A stretch of 64,000 nt of DNA, taken from the NCBI RefSeq assembly GCF_001830325.1, contig NZ_MHZG01000001.1, forward strand, positions 680,479 to 744,478. The letters run 5' to 3'. This document shows positions 34,936-42,629 of this stretch, piece after piece; position 1 is the stretch's first letter, and each line of letters opens with the position of its first letter. The translations under genes and the position numbers were made by a program. Source of the DNA: Polynucleobacter sp. GWA2_45_21 (GTDB lineage: Bacteria > Pseudomonadota > Gammaproteobacteria > Burkholderiales > Burkholderiaceae). The notes beneath the pieces were generated by a model. It worked only from the letters and a program-made list of their open reading frames with translations, ran no database searches and had not been told where the DNA came from.

Positions 34936-35757
34936 CTATTTCAACCTCAATATCCGAATTGCCCCACTAAGCACTAGAAAGCCAATTAAAATACCAATAA
35001 TCCAATCAGGAATGGGACTATTGAACCAAGCAACTAATACACCAGCAATAATGACGCCTAGATTAGCCAGAACATCATTGGCAGAGAAGATATAGCTTGC
35101 CCGCATATGAACTCCATCATTCTTGCGATGAGATATTAAAAACAAGCAAGTCACATTCACTGCTAAAGCCAATACAGAAATCCAAATCATCGTATTGGCT
35201 TCGGGCTCTGCCCTTGTATAGATTTGATAGTTAGCTCGCCAAATTGCGCCAGCGGCTAAAAATAACTCAACGACTCCGGCTAATTTCGCAGCCTTCAATT
35301 TATTAGAGGTGGCTTTTCCAACAGCATATAAAGCAACCCCATAAACCGCTGCATCAGCGAACATATCCAAAGCGTCGGCAATTAAGCCCGCTGATTGCGC
35401 CAACCAACCAGCAATAATTTCTATGAAAAACATGGCTCCGTTAAAGACCAAAAGCCAAATAAGAACCTGTCGTTCTCTTGCCGCTTCCCCTTTATCTTTA
35501 GATTGATTGGACACAGAATCAACCAATTTATTGCTCAGAATACTTGCGCCAAAATTTAATGGCTCTAATTTAGCCAACACTTCACTGGGATCCTCAGAGT
35601 GACAAATCACCACTTTCCGATTAGGAATGTCAAAACTCATTGAATGGGTTAGCAATGAGCTTAATGCCATACGAATCATTTGCTCTTCAGAAGGGCAATC
35701 CATTGCCGGCACTAAAAAAGTGGTTTCGGTAACAGCAAAGATCTGATCGGAACTCAT
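34936..35757 (-). CDS. Cation efflux protein (CDF) with N-terminal HMA-like domain
   Basis: Residues 1-80 look like a heavy-metal-associated fold (TTFLVPAMDCPSEEQMIRMA) with a single Cys instead of CxxC. The rest has about six membrane segments with the CDF pattern: GWLAQSAGLIADALDMFADA, HMRASYIFSANDVLANLG. The Asp residues of these helices (DALDMFAD and N-D) would form the transport site for Zn, Cd, Co or similar. Metal not known. It is a one-gene module between B-elements 3 and 4. Confidence 0.85.
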   Translation of the reverse strand: MSSDQIFAVTETTFLVPAMDCPSEEQMIRMALSSLLTHSMSFDIPNRKVVICHSEDPSEVLAKLEPLNFGASILSNKLVDSVSNQSKDKGEAARERQVLIWLLVFNGAMFFIEIIAGWLAQSAGLIADALDMFADAAVYGVALYAVGKATSNKLKAAKLAGVVELFLAAGAIWRANYQIYTRAEPEANTMIWISVLALAVNVTCLFLISHRKNDGVHMRASYIFSANDVLANLGVIIAGVLVAWFNSPIPDWIIGILIGFLVLSGAIRILRLK

Positions 35758-35782
35758 GCTTCAATACTTTAGCGGAATTACG

Positions 35783-35861
35783 GCGTCTCGTAACTAGACG
35801 CTGACAAATATGTTCCAAATAGAACAGACAATAAATAACCCTCTATCTATCGAGGCTTGAT
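35783..35861. repeat. B-element 4 (encodes the end of the HNH-like gene)
   Basis: GCGTC-TCGTAACTA-GACGC, then TGTTC-CAAATA-GAACAGAC, then CCTC-TATCTATC-GAGG. The minus-strand gene at 35,847 reads into the last hairpin: its codons ATC AAG CCT CGA TAG come from the element. Confidence 0.8.
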
Positions 35862-36689
35862 AGGATTAGCTACTTTGCCTTGAATAATCTCAAATGGTTG
35901 ATAGTCTCTTCCTAAATCTTGGTAGGTTTTTTTCAAGAGATCTTCAAGATGTCCAGGAGTCATGCAGCCCGTTATTACCAGGAAGAATGATTCTCCAAAT
36001 TTCGCCTGTATAAGAATTAAATTTTTATCATCGGAGAGCGAGAACTTATATTCAAACTGGTTGTTCAATACAACCCTATTTCTACTCAGCTCATGCGTCA
36101 CCCCGTTAATGTGACCCAGTATTTCAAATACTTTATGGCCACCATCCTTAATAACATTTGCATTCGTAAACCAATTGAGCGCCAGACAATCCTCATTTTT
36201 AAAAATAAGCCCTGACTCAAAATATGTAATTCCTTTGGCCAACTTCTTCGCAAAAACTCTAATCGCCGCTCTTGTTTCGTCATTAATGTTTAAAACACCC
36301 ATCTCCTGATGCGTCATTCCTACGCCAGGTTCAATGCCTAATTGGCGATTGTTTGCCCTTGCTTCAGTCGCTGAAGGCAAAAAGGTTTTGTAGAACTCGG
36401 GCCTTTGTCGATTTAAAGCCTTCATCATTCCCACCAACTTGCCATCAGAGTCACCAAACTTTGGGGAGCCCATTCTTGCAATAACAGCAACAATCAAGTC
36501 CTCATCAGATGAATAGGTATTGCACGGGACACATGATGAAAATTCAAACCCATCAGGAGCAGTTCGATTTTGAAATAATGCGCGAGGAGGACAATGCTCA
36601 ATAGTTGTCGCATCTACAATTCCGCCACAAAAAATACATTTCTTGTGTTGACTAAGAAATTGCTGCAATTTTCTTTTTCGCTCTCCCAT
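35847..36689 (-). CDS. HNH-like zinc-motif protein of unknown function
   Basis: Residues 15-65 form a likely zinc-bound HNH/treble-clef unit: KKCIFCGG, then TIEHCPPRALF (His and Pro after Cys pair) and SSCVPCNTYSSDEDL. This is typical of HNH-endonuclease-like proteins of defence or mobile regions. The remaining 200 residues have no motif I know. The last five codons (IKPR and stop) lie in B-element 4. Nuclease activity is unproven. Alone in its module. Confidence 0.6.
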   Translation of the reverse strand: MGERKRKLQQFLSQHKKCIFCGGIVDATTIEHCPPRALFQNRTAPDGFEFSSCVPCNTYSSDEDLIVAVIARMGSPKFGDSDGKLVGMMKALNRQRPEFYKTFLPSATEARANNRQLGIEPGVGMTHQEMGVLNINDETRAAIRVFAKKLAKGITYFESGLIFKNEDCLALNWFTNANVIKDGGHKVFEILGHINGVTHELSRNRVVLNNQFEYKFSLSDDKNLILIQAKFGESFFLVITGCMTPGHLEDLLKKTYQDLGRDYQPFEIIQGKVANPIKPR

Positions 36690-36703
36690 ACTGAAACTCT
36701 ACT

Positions 36704-36811
36704 ATGCAAAATATAAATAGGAAAAGTATTTTCGATCGCCAACACGACGCTGTCGATGCCATTTGGGAAATATTAGAAACCGCTGCGAGCCATGAAATTC
36801 GGTGCTTGTAG
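36704..36811 (+). CDS. Possible 35-codon gene remnant
   Basis: ATG at 36704 opens MQNINRKSIFDRQHDAVDAI and ends at TAG 36811. It reads like the N-terminus of a soluble protein but nothing follows. No clear ribosome-binding site. The DNA from here to 36,873 holds only this and a decayed B-element (TCCTCTATCCTAGC at 36,860-36,873). Confidence 0.2.
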   Translation: MQNINRKSIFDRQHDAVDAIWEILETAASHEIRCL

Positions 36812-36873
36812 GGCGGTGGGTCACAACCAGCTAAGACCCAATGTGCAGAACTGTTTTAGTCCTCTATCCTAGC

Positions 36874-36911
36874 TTTTCAATCCTCTGCTCTACCGACTGA
36901 GCTACCAGGCC
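36874..36911 (-). pseudogene. Truncated tRNA-Phe (5' half only)
   Basis: It holds the acceptor 5' strand, D-arm and anticodon stem 5' side up to the anticodon loop; the 3' half is absent. It keeps the same upstream promoter region as the complete tRNA, so a half-tRNA transcript might still be made. Confidence 0.85.
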
Positions 36912-37086
36912 AAGAATGTGCATTGTACTATAAAAGGTGCGCTATTTAAAATGTACGGACTGTATACGCTCTATCTCAACGCTCCAATCCTTATGTATAG
37001 GATGCTTAATCCTGTTTGACGGTACAGCAACTGGGTGGAACACGCAGACAATAACTAATCCTCTATCTATCGAGGCTTGATGGGAT
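36874..37086. repeat. 213-bp perfect direct repeat, copy 2
   Basis: It matches 27,692-27,904 exactly. It contains the 5' 38 bases of tRNA-Phe, its promoter region and B-element 6 (37,044-37,086). On the left it abuts the decayed B-element 5; on the right lies the MarR-like gene 38 bases away. Confidence 0.9.
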
Positions 37087-37123
37087 GCGAAAAAATGGTA
37101 TGGAATACAAACCTCACCTCCAC

Positions 37124-37513
37124 TCAAGTTTCCTTTAGTACTTTTTCTATGCAGGCAGATAGTTGCTCGTAATGCTTGATGGCTTTTGCTGTTGGCATGA
37201 CAAATTTTTTACGGCCATCTTTTTTATCTTCAACTAGCTTTATGTATCCCATTACAACTAAATTTTTAATCCGCCCATGAAGTGTTGCTTGTGAGCCGAG
37301 CTCACTTAAAGAGATTAGATCACCCACCAAGAGTTTCGCACCTTTGGCGCCAGCTAAGGTAAACCTATTGAGCAGTTGTTCTTCGGTTGCATCTAATTTT
37401 CTGCCAGGATTCATTCGATCAAGCGCATCAATCAGATTTAAAAAGCGAATATAGGCATTTGGCATGTATGGATAATAAGCAATCCTAGGCCTGCATTCAT
37501 TGACCATCATCAA
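37124..37513 (-). CDS. MarR-like winged-helix regulator
   Basis: A winged helix of about 100 residues: LDATEEQLLNRFTLAGAKGA, VGDLISLSELGSQATLHGRI, then the wing LVEDKKDGRKKFVMPTAKAI. This matches MarR-type regulators of small size. Start may be ATG 37465 (MPNAYIRFLNLI) instead of 37513. Targets unknown; the divergent genes at 37,624 are the nearest candidates. Confidence 0.7.
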   Translation of the reverse strand: MMMVNECRPRIAYYPYMPNAYIRFLNLIDALDRMNPGRKLDATEEQLLNRFTLAGAKGAKLLVGDLISLSELGSQATLHGRIKNLVVMGYIKLVEDKKDGRKKFVMPTAKAIKHYEQLSACIEKVLKET

Positions 37514-37623
37514 GCAAAACCATTACTACCCATAAGCCCTATTGTAATTTTGCGGCGGTGCATTATAAAAATTAGAACCAATTCTCTTGTTCTAGGCGTA
37601 TAGTGAATTCCATAGGAATGACT

Positions 37624-37818
37624 ATGAAACGTATTGTTGATATCTTCTGCATAGACCAACGTGAGCCGACTCTATGGGCCGACATTGTTTCGTTAGGGGG
37701 CGATGGTTCCCACCCTGACCTTATAGATTTTAAGCAAGCAGGACTAAGACTTGCATTACTAGGCAAACTTGGTCAAGCAGATAGTCTTGATGCCGATACT
37801 CATATAGAGATTATTTAA
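37624..37818 (+). CDS. Small protein of unknown function
   Basis: Sixty-four residues from MKRIVDIFCIDQREPTLWAD to ADTHIEII, with AGGAATG before the ATG. No membrane segment and no recognised domain. It is the first of three + strand genes with 7-base and overlapping junctions ending in a response regulator, so it is probably one operon. Confidence 0.55.
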   Translation: MKRIVDIFCIDQREPTLWADIVSLGGDGSHPDLIDFKQAGLRLALLGKLGQADSLDADTHIEII

Positions 37819-37825
37819 TAAAAAG

Positions 37826-38182
37826 ATGGGCAATAGCGCACTACATGCGGTAATCATCGAGGAGTTGCGACACTCTAACCCTCTCTTTTATCAAGAATAT
37901 TGCATGCTGGTTGAAGGCATTAGCAATCAAATTCGCCAAACTACCAAAGAGCATCCTGACGTTTTGGATTACACCAGTTTTACCGAAAACTATAACCGAG
38001 CTACTCATGAACCTGTACTCCAGATTGTGATTGGTACCCACAAGAGTGATCTTTATATTCACATCTTCATTCATAAAGAAAACTACTTTGTTATAGGCGA
38101 ATGCGGCGGTGGCACGATAGCCAGAAATTCTCAAGAAGCTCTTGAAATAGTTGCTCAAAAGATCAATACGATCCTCTTATGA
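37826..38182 (+). CDS. Unknown protein upstream of a response regulator
   Basis: A soluble 118-residue protein: helical N-terminal half, then a strand-rich half (LQIVIGTHKSDLYIHIFIHK, YFVIGECGGGTIARNSQE). Its stop overlaps the ATG of the response regulator (ATGA), which indicates coupled translation. I do not recognise it. Confidence 0.6.
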   Translation: MGNSALHAVIIEELRHSNPLFYQEYCMLVEGISNQIRQTTKEHPDVLDYTSFTENYNRATHEPVLQIVIGTHKSDLYIHIFIHKENYFVIGECGGGTIARNSQEALEIVAQKINTILL

Positions 38183-38862
38183 ATGTCCAGCAGACAATAC
38201 CTAACCCACTTGACAGCAATCCTCTGACGAGGACTGGTGTCGTCTATGTAATCGATGATGATGAGGCTGTGCGAGATTCGTTAGCACTACTTCTCAAAGC
38301 AAATGGATTAAAGGTCAGTCCACACGAAAGTGCCGAGAGATTTTTAACATCCTTGGAATCTACCGACTTACAAGCTCCAAGTTGCGCCCTGATCGATATT
38401 CATCTTGGGGGCATATCCGGAATCGAGCTGCAAGAAAAGCTATTAGATTTAAACATCAATATTCCAATCGCCTTTATTACAGGTCACGGAGATGTTACTA
38501 CGGCAGTCCATACTTTAAAGAAAGGGGCTTGTGACTTTATTCAAAAACCTGTCAAAGAAAATGCGCTTTGTGATCTCATAAGTCAAATGCTTTCTAAGGC
38601 ACACTCAATACAAGAGCAAACTACTACCCTTGAGCAGATGAACGAACGATTCAAACTTCTCACCCCTAGGGAGCTTGATGTTCTCGATCGCATCGTTGCC
38701 GGCAGAATTAATAAGCAAGTTGGAGCCGACCTTGGAATTTCAATTAAAACTGTAGAAGCGCATCGAGCAAACATCATGGAAAAGCTCAAGGTTAATCGAG
38801 CAGCTAATTTGGTTCAGGTAGCACTAAAATATCAAGCAGCTAAAGCGCAGAGATTGATCTGA
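38179..38862 (+). CDS. FixJ-type response regulator without a partner kinase
   Basis: A receiver domain with acidic pair DDD (26-28), phospho-acceptor Asp73 (LIDIHLGGISG), Thr (FITGHGD) and Lys (IQKPV), and a LuxR-type helix-turn-helix (LTPRELDVLDRIVAGRINKQ, LGISIKTVEAHRANIMEKL). It belongs to the FixJ/TodT/NarL output group. No histidine kinase lies nearby. It ends seven bases before A-element 7. Confidence 0.88.
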   Translation: MNVQQTIPNPLDSNPLTRTGVVYVIDDDEAVRDSLALLLKANGLKVSPHESAERFLTSLESTDLQAPSCALIDIHLGGISGIELQEKLLDLNINIPIAFITGHGDVTTAVHTLKKGACDFIQKPVKENALCDLISQMLSKAHSIQEQTTTLEQMNERFKLLTPRELDVLDRIVAGRINKQVGADLGISIKTVEAHRANIMEKLKVNRAANLVQVALKYQAAKAQRLI

Positions 38863-38869
38863 AAAAAAT

Positions 38870-38912
38870 GTTTCTTGGTGGCCCGGGGCTGGGCTGACCA
38901 GTCCTAGGATGC
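38870..38912 (-). repeat. A-element 7 (no separate terminator hairpin)
   Basis: Minus strand: TCCTAG, GGACTGG, loop TCAGCCCAGC, return CCGGGCC, ACCA, then AGAAACATTTTTTTC. Six of seven pairs form (one G-T). Here the hairpin itself is followed by a T run. It lies past the DapB-like gene stop and is the only A-element on the 5' side of the tRNA. Confidence 0.75.
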
Positions 38913-38926
38913 TAAATCTGAATGAA

Positions 38927-39745
38927 TTATTGTGGCTTAAGCCAAAACTTCCACCAAGGCTTCCTGTTTTGTAAGGCAATTTCTTGCTCGTCTTCCTGCA
39001 ATTTAAAGAATGGCAGCAAGAGATCTTCCATGGAATAAAAACCTTTTGACTTACCTGACAGCTGTTCTATAGCAAATAAAATACCATTTCCAAATGCCTC
39101 TCGTGAAATAGATTCATGCTTAAGTCGCACAGTTTGGTACGGGAAGCCAAATAAAATTTCGTGCGTGCCAATAATTCCACCAGCCCTTACAGTTTTAATG
39201 GCGTCTTCTGATAAATCAAGCTCTCTTGCTATAACCTTGGCCGTACCAGAAACTTCTGGCTTTTTCTTAAAGTGTTCTTCAATAATTTCAATATCGGTAT
39301 ACGGGGCAATATTTTTTAAAATTTTGGCGGCAATCAATAGGAAATTAATGCCCAATGTAATGTTAGGTGAATGCATTACTACCGTTCTATCTTGAAAACT
39401 CTTCAATCTTGCAAGGGCTACTGGCTCATATTGAGAAACTGCGCTTACGATAATCACTCCACGTTTTGCCGCAGCTTCAGCGTAATACTCAAAACCTGAC
39501 TCATTTGAAAAGTCGATAATGGCATCAACTGGCATATGATCTAACAACTGATCTGCGGTAAATTCATCTTTAGAATGAATGAGTCCAGGATCATCCGTCT
39601 TAATTCCTAAAAATTCAGGCGCTGAGCGATGCTCAAGCGTAGTGGATTGCCTAACAACCCACTGCAAGTGTTCAGATTCTGACTCAAGCAAAACCGTGGC
39701 AACTGAACGTCCGGTTTTTCCAAAACCAATTAGACCTACTTTCAT
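38927..39745 (-). CDS. DapB-like dihydrodipicolinate reductase homologue
   Basis: I start at ATG 39745 (MKVGLIGFGKTGRSVA), preceded by AGGAG. The N-terminal Rossmann fold, the middle VSAVSQYEPVALARLK and the catalytic/substrate motif EIIEEHFKKKPEVSGTAKVI (the family's E-H-H-K-D-x-P-S-G-T-A, here altered) mark the DapB family. It would reduce dihydrodipicolinate with NAD(P)H. The altered motif and the accessory location suggest a paralogue with another role rather than the housekeeping enzyme. Confidence 0.75.
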   Translation of the reverse strand: MKVGLIGFGKTGRSVATVLLESESEHLQWVVRQSTTLEHRSAPEFLGIKTDDPGLIHSKDEFTADQLLDHMPVDAIIDFSNESGFEYYAEAAAKRGVIIVSAVSQYEPVALARLKSFQDRTVVMHSPNITLGINFLLIAAKILKNIAPYTDIEIIEEHFKKKPEVSGTAKVIARELDLSEDAIKTVRAGGIIGTHEILFGFPYQTVRLKHESISREAFGNGILFAIEQLSGKSKGFYSMEDLLLPFFKLQEDEQEIALQNRKPWWKFWLKPQ

Positions 39746-39988
39746 ATTTTCTCCTGCGGGATCCATGGAAAGAAAGTGGAATGCTGTAGATTTGCATGAC
39801 CGTTGGTCAACGCATTCACACTCGGCAATTAACTGAAGAGTTAAAAGACTGCTTTTTTATACCTTATCACATTAAGAAAAATTAATTGGCGTTTTCTTTC
39901 TAAGTTATTGATAGATATAGAAAATATTCAGAATTGACTTACATATTCTCCTTAAGAATCCCCATCAATGGCAAATTTAGGATATTTC

Positions 39989-40020
39989 TTGCAAAGTCTA
40001 ATAATCCCATATAAAGTATT
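39989..40020 (+). promoter_or_regulatory. Putative promoter of the toxin-antitoxin operon
   Basis: TTGCAA (39989-39994), 15-base spacer, TATAAA (40010-40015). It is followed by paired TATTATT motifs (about 40,018 and 40,029) that could be an autoregulatory operator, then AGGAGG before the ATG. The rest of 39,746-40,047 holds nothing else I can support. Confidence 0.35.
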
Positions 40021-40047
40021 ATTAATCGTATTATTTAGGAGGTTGTT

Positions 40048-40314
40048 ATGGGTGCTGTTGTAGCCAATGATTTAAAGACCAAGGGCATTAAAGCCATTGA
40101 AGACGCTTTACTAGGCCAACTAGAGGCGCCTGTTTCTGTGCGCGGGCAAATTAAATATGTTGTCATGAGTCAACAGCAATATCTATATCTACGCGAGTGC
40201 GAACTTGAGGCTGCTCTAGCCGAATCCAAAGCTGATTTGGCTAATGGTAAGTTTGTGAAAGAAACTGTAGCTGAGCATATCAAGCGTCTTAAGCAAATCA
40301 ATAAAGCCGCGTAA
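40048..40314 (+). CDS. Type II antitoxin (RelB/Phd-YefM-like)
   Basis: An 88-residue protein: N-terminal strand-helix region (KGIKAIEDALLGQLEAPVSV, RGQIKYVVMSQQQYLYLREC) of the Phd/YefM type, then a charged helical C-terminus that would wrap the toxin. AGGAGG lies eight bases before the ATG. Its stop overlaps the toxin start (TAATG), the normal layout. Confidence 0.82.
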   Translation: MGAVVANDLKTKGIKAIEDALLGQLEAPVSVRGQIKYVVMSQQQYLYLRECELEAALAESKADLANGKFVKETVAEHIKRLKQINKAA

Positions 40315-40589
40315 TGGCCTGGCAATTAATCTTTACTGATCAGTACAACAGGCGCGCCGCCAAGTTTTTAAAGCGCCATCCTGATGCAGAGGCTCAATAC
40401 ACCAAAGCACTTGAACTGCTAGAACTTAATCCGCACCATCCATCACTTCGCCTCCATGGCTTATCAGGAAAACTTGATGGCTTGCAAAGCATTTCGATCA
40501 ACTTGAAATATCGCATCGTCATTGAAATGATTATTACTGAAACTGAAATTGTGTTGATCAATGTTGGCGACCATGATGCAGTCTATTAA
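40314..40589 (+). CDS. RelE/ParE-family toxin
   Basis: A 91-residue basic protein with the RelE fold: AWQLIFTDQYNRRAAKFLKR, HPSLRLHGLSGKLDGLQSI, LKYRIVIEMIITETEIVLIN and the end VGDHDAVY. RelE-type toxins cut mRNA at the ribosome; ParE types poison gyrase. The R-I-V...VGDHDxVY pattern favours RelE/YoeB-like. It ends five bases before B-element 7. Confidence 0.85.
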   Translation: MAWQLIFTDQYNRRAAKFLKRHPDAEAQYTKALELLELNPHHPSLRLHGLSGKLDGLQSISINLKYRIVIEMIITETEIVLINVGDHDAVY

Positions 40590-40593
40590 TCGA

Positions 40594-40675
40594 GCGCCCC
40601 ATAACTAGACGCTGAATAAGTTTGCTCTATTTGGAACAGACAATAATTAATCCTCTATCTATCGAGGCTTGATGT
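40594..40675. repeat. B-element 7
   Basis: GCGCC-CCATAACTA-GACGC, TTTGCTCTATTTGGAACAGA, then CAATAATTAATCCTC-TATCTATC-GAGGCTTGATG. It lies between the toxin gene and the 3' end of the ABC ATPase gene, 57 bases from its stop. Confidence 0.8.
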
Positions 40676-40732
40676 GGCGAGACTTACGAAGGGCTGCTAA
40701 CGACCTTAGCCGCCACTTAAGCAATTCTCAGG

Positions 40733-41437
40733 TTACTCATTGACCCGCCTAGATTCCTCAATGGTTTGCCCGTCTCGAATTGCATAAATGCGTTTAAATA
40801 GTGGGATAATTTTTTCATCATGGGTAACCACAATAATCGCAGTCTGATATTGACTGGCCATTTGATTTAAGATCCCCATCACCCCTAAGGCTCTTTCGCT
40901 ATCCAAAGGAGCTGTCGGTTCATCAGCCAAAATGACGGGCGGCTTATTAGCCAATGCTCTTGCAATAGAAACCCGTTGTTGCTCTCCACCGGATAATTCT
41001 GATGGGCTAGCATTAGCCCGATGTGCAACATCTAAAGCCTCTAGCAACTCTCTAGCGCGTGCTCTAGCAATATTGTTTGGCACTCCCGCAAGCATAGGTA
41101 AAAGAGCCACGTTATCAGTCACGTTCAGAAAGGGAATTAAATAAGGTGCCTGAAAAATAAAGCCGATTTTGTCCCTTCTGAGTGCTCTTAGGTCTTTAAT
41201 TTTCCAGCCATTCTCGTAGATAACTTCGCCGCCCAGAGTCATGCGACCTGCAGTGGGCTCAATGACTGCTCCTAGACATTTCAGTAGCGTACTTTTTCCG
41301 GATCCAGATGGGCCAATAAGCCCCACCACTTCACCTGGAGCAATTTGCATATTGACATTTTTGAGGGCATCTACAGCAGCGTCACCATGTCCGTAAGTTT
41401 TTCTAAGCCCTTCTAATTGAATGCTGTAAGTACTCAT
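40733..41437 (-). CDS. ABC transporter ATP-binding protein (MacB/LolD type)
   Basis: A 234-residue ATPase with Walker A GPSGSGKSTLL, signature LSGGEQQRVSIARALA, Walker B VILADEPTAPLD and the H-loop VVTHDEK. I start at ATG 41437 after GGAGG, one base past the permease stop. With the permease and the HlyD-type adaptor upstream it forms a DevABC/MacAB-like efflux unit. Substrate unknown. Confidence 0.9.
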   Translation of the reverse strand: MSTYSIQLEGLRKTYGHGDAAVDALKNVNMQIAPGEVVGLIGPSGSGKSTLLKCLGAVIEPTAGRMTLGGEVIYENGWKIKDLRALRRDKIGFIFQAPYLIPFLNVTDNVALLPMLAGVPNNIARARARELLEALDVAHRANASPSELSGGEQQRVSIARALANKPPVILADEPTAPLDSERALGVMGILNQMASQYQTAIIVVTHDEKIIPLFKRIYAIRDGQTIEESRRVNE

Positions 41438-41438
41438 A

Positions 41439-42629
41439 TCAGCCTCCAATTGCTTGGGCGGGATCTACCAGCAAAGCAGCTCTAATCGCCAAGGTACTAG
41501 CTAAAGCGCATATGACCATCACTAAAATGAATCCGATGATTGCGTCTACAGGCTCTAATAAAACATACTTTGGAAACAGCGGCGCCCAAAAAGTAGCAGA
41601 AGTTTTTCCCACAACAAAACCAATTAACCCCAAGCCAAGGGCTTGCTGCAGAATCATGCTGCCAATAGTACTATTTTGAGTGCCAATCAATTTCAACACG
41701 GCAATCTCCCTAATCTTTCCTAGGGTCATGGTGTAGATAATGAAAGCCACAATGGCAGCGCTTACTACCGCCAAGATCACTAGAAACATACCAATTTGTT
41801 TCGCAGAATTTGCAATCAACTTGGCAACAAGGATTTCTTCCATCTGCGCTCTTGTATACACCTCAAGATGTTTCCAGCGACGGATTGGTTTAGCCACCTC
41901 CTCCGGAGTTCTTCCTTCTTGGATTTGAACAAGGATGGCATTCACACTGTGATTGGTAGATTGCGATGCCGTAATAGCATCCAATAACCCAGGAATGGGG
42001 CGATTCAAACTGGGATTGGCTACGTTTCTGGCGCGATCATTCAGAATCGCATCGTTGTCCTTTAGAAATTGCGCCTCTTGCGCGTCTTTAATCGGGATGA
42101 ATACCATGGGATCGCCACCCGATGAGACCATACGGCGAGTTAAGCCCACTACCCGATACTGATGGCGCTTAATTTGAATGAGGTCGTTTAGCTCAAACCC
42201 CGTTTTAACATCCGCCAATGCTTCATAGTGTGACTGAACAATATGTCGACCGGAAATCAAATAGGCCGGCTCACCAAGCTGCCCACTTTCTACCCCAACC
42301 ACCATGACTCGAGTATCACTTTGTCCTTTGCGAACCTGCATTGTGAGATAGGTAATGTTAGCTGCGCGTGCAACGCCTGGCATTCCCAGCACACCCCTTA
42401 CATAGTCATCTCGAATGCTGGATGCTTCAGCATAAGGGCCTTGGGTATCTTTTTGTACTACCCAAAGATCTGCACCGCTATTGTTTAGTAGGGCCATGGC
42501 ATCATCCACCATGCCTCGATATACCCCTGCCATTGTTAGAGTGACACCGATTAGCAGCCCAAGACCCAATCCGGTGAGGGCAAACTTACCCCAAGAATGC
42601 GCAATGTCACGGCCCGCTAAGCTAATCAC
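41439..42629 (-). CDS. ABC transporter permease (FtsX/MacB type)
   Basis: A 396-residue protein: one N-terminal membrane segment, a periplasmic domain of about 230 residues and three C-terminal segments. IREIAVLKLIGTQNSTIGSM is the coupling region of FtsX-domain permeases. Its start overlaps the adaptor stop (ATGA). The layout is typical of DevC. Part of the three-gene operon 43,783-40,733. Confidence 0.88.
   Translation of the reverse strand: MISLAGRDIAHSWGKFALTGLGLGLLIGVTLTMAGVYRGMVDDAMALLNNSGADLWVVQKDTQGPYAEASSIRDDYVRGVLGMPGVARAANITYLTMQVRKGQSDTRVMVVGVESGQLGEPAYLISGRHIVQSHYEALADVKTGFELNDLIQIKRHQYRVVGLTRRMVSSGGDPMVFIPIKDAQEAQFLKDNDAILNDRARNVANPSLNRPIPGLLDAITASQSTNHSVNAILVQIQEGRTPEEVAKPIRRWKHLEVYTRAQMEEILVAKLIANSAKQIGMFLVILAVVSAAIVAFIIYTMTLGKIREIAVLKLIGTQNSTIGSMILQQALGLGLIGFVVGKTSATFWAPLFPKYVLLEPVDAIIGFILVMVICALASTLAIRAALLVDPAQAIGG

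Noticed and set aside
36874..36911. Second functional tRNA-Phe
   Set aside because: The 3' half, T-arm and acceptor 3' strand are absent.
36942..37127. 61-codon minus-strand gene upstream of the truncated tRNA
   Set aside because: It overlaps the repeated tRNA promoter region and B-element; the other copy does not preserve it as a frame of the same length.
39797..39809. TGACC-GTT-GGTCA as an operator of the DapB-like gene
   Set aside because: Only five-base arms and a single copy; expected by chance in a window of this size.
23299..40675. CRISPR array
   Set aside because: The repeats are 0.5-5 kb apart, contain gene-sized DNA between them and differ in sequence; no cas genes are seen.
23299..40675. 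Classical integron cassette array
   Set aside because: No IntI gene, and the elements lack the GTTRRRY/RYYYAAC core pairs of attC sites. Only the layout is similar.
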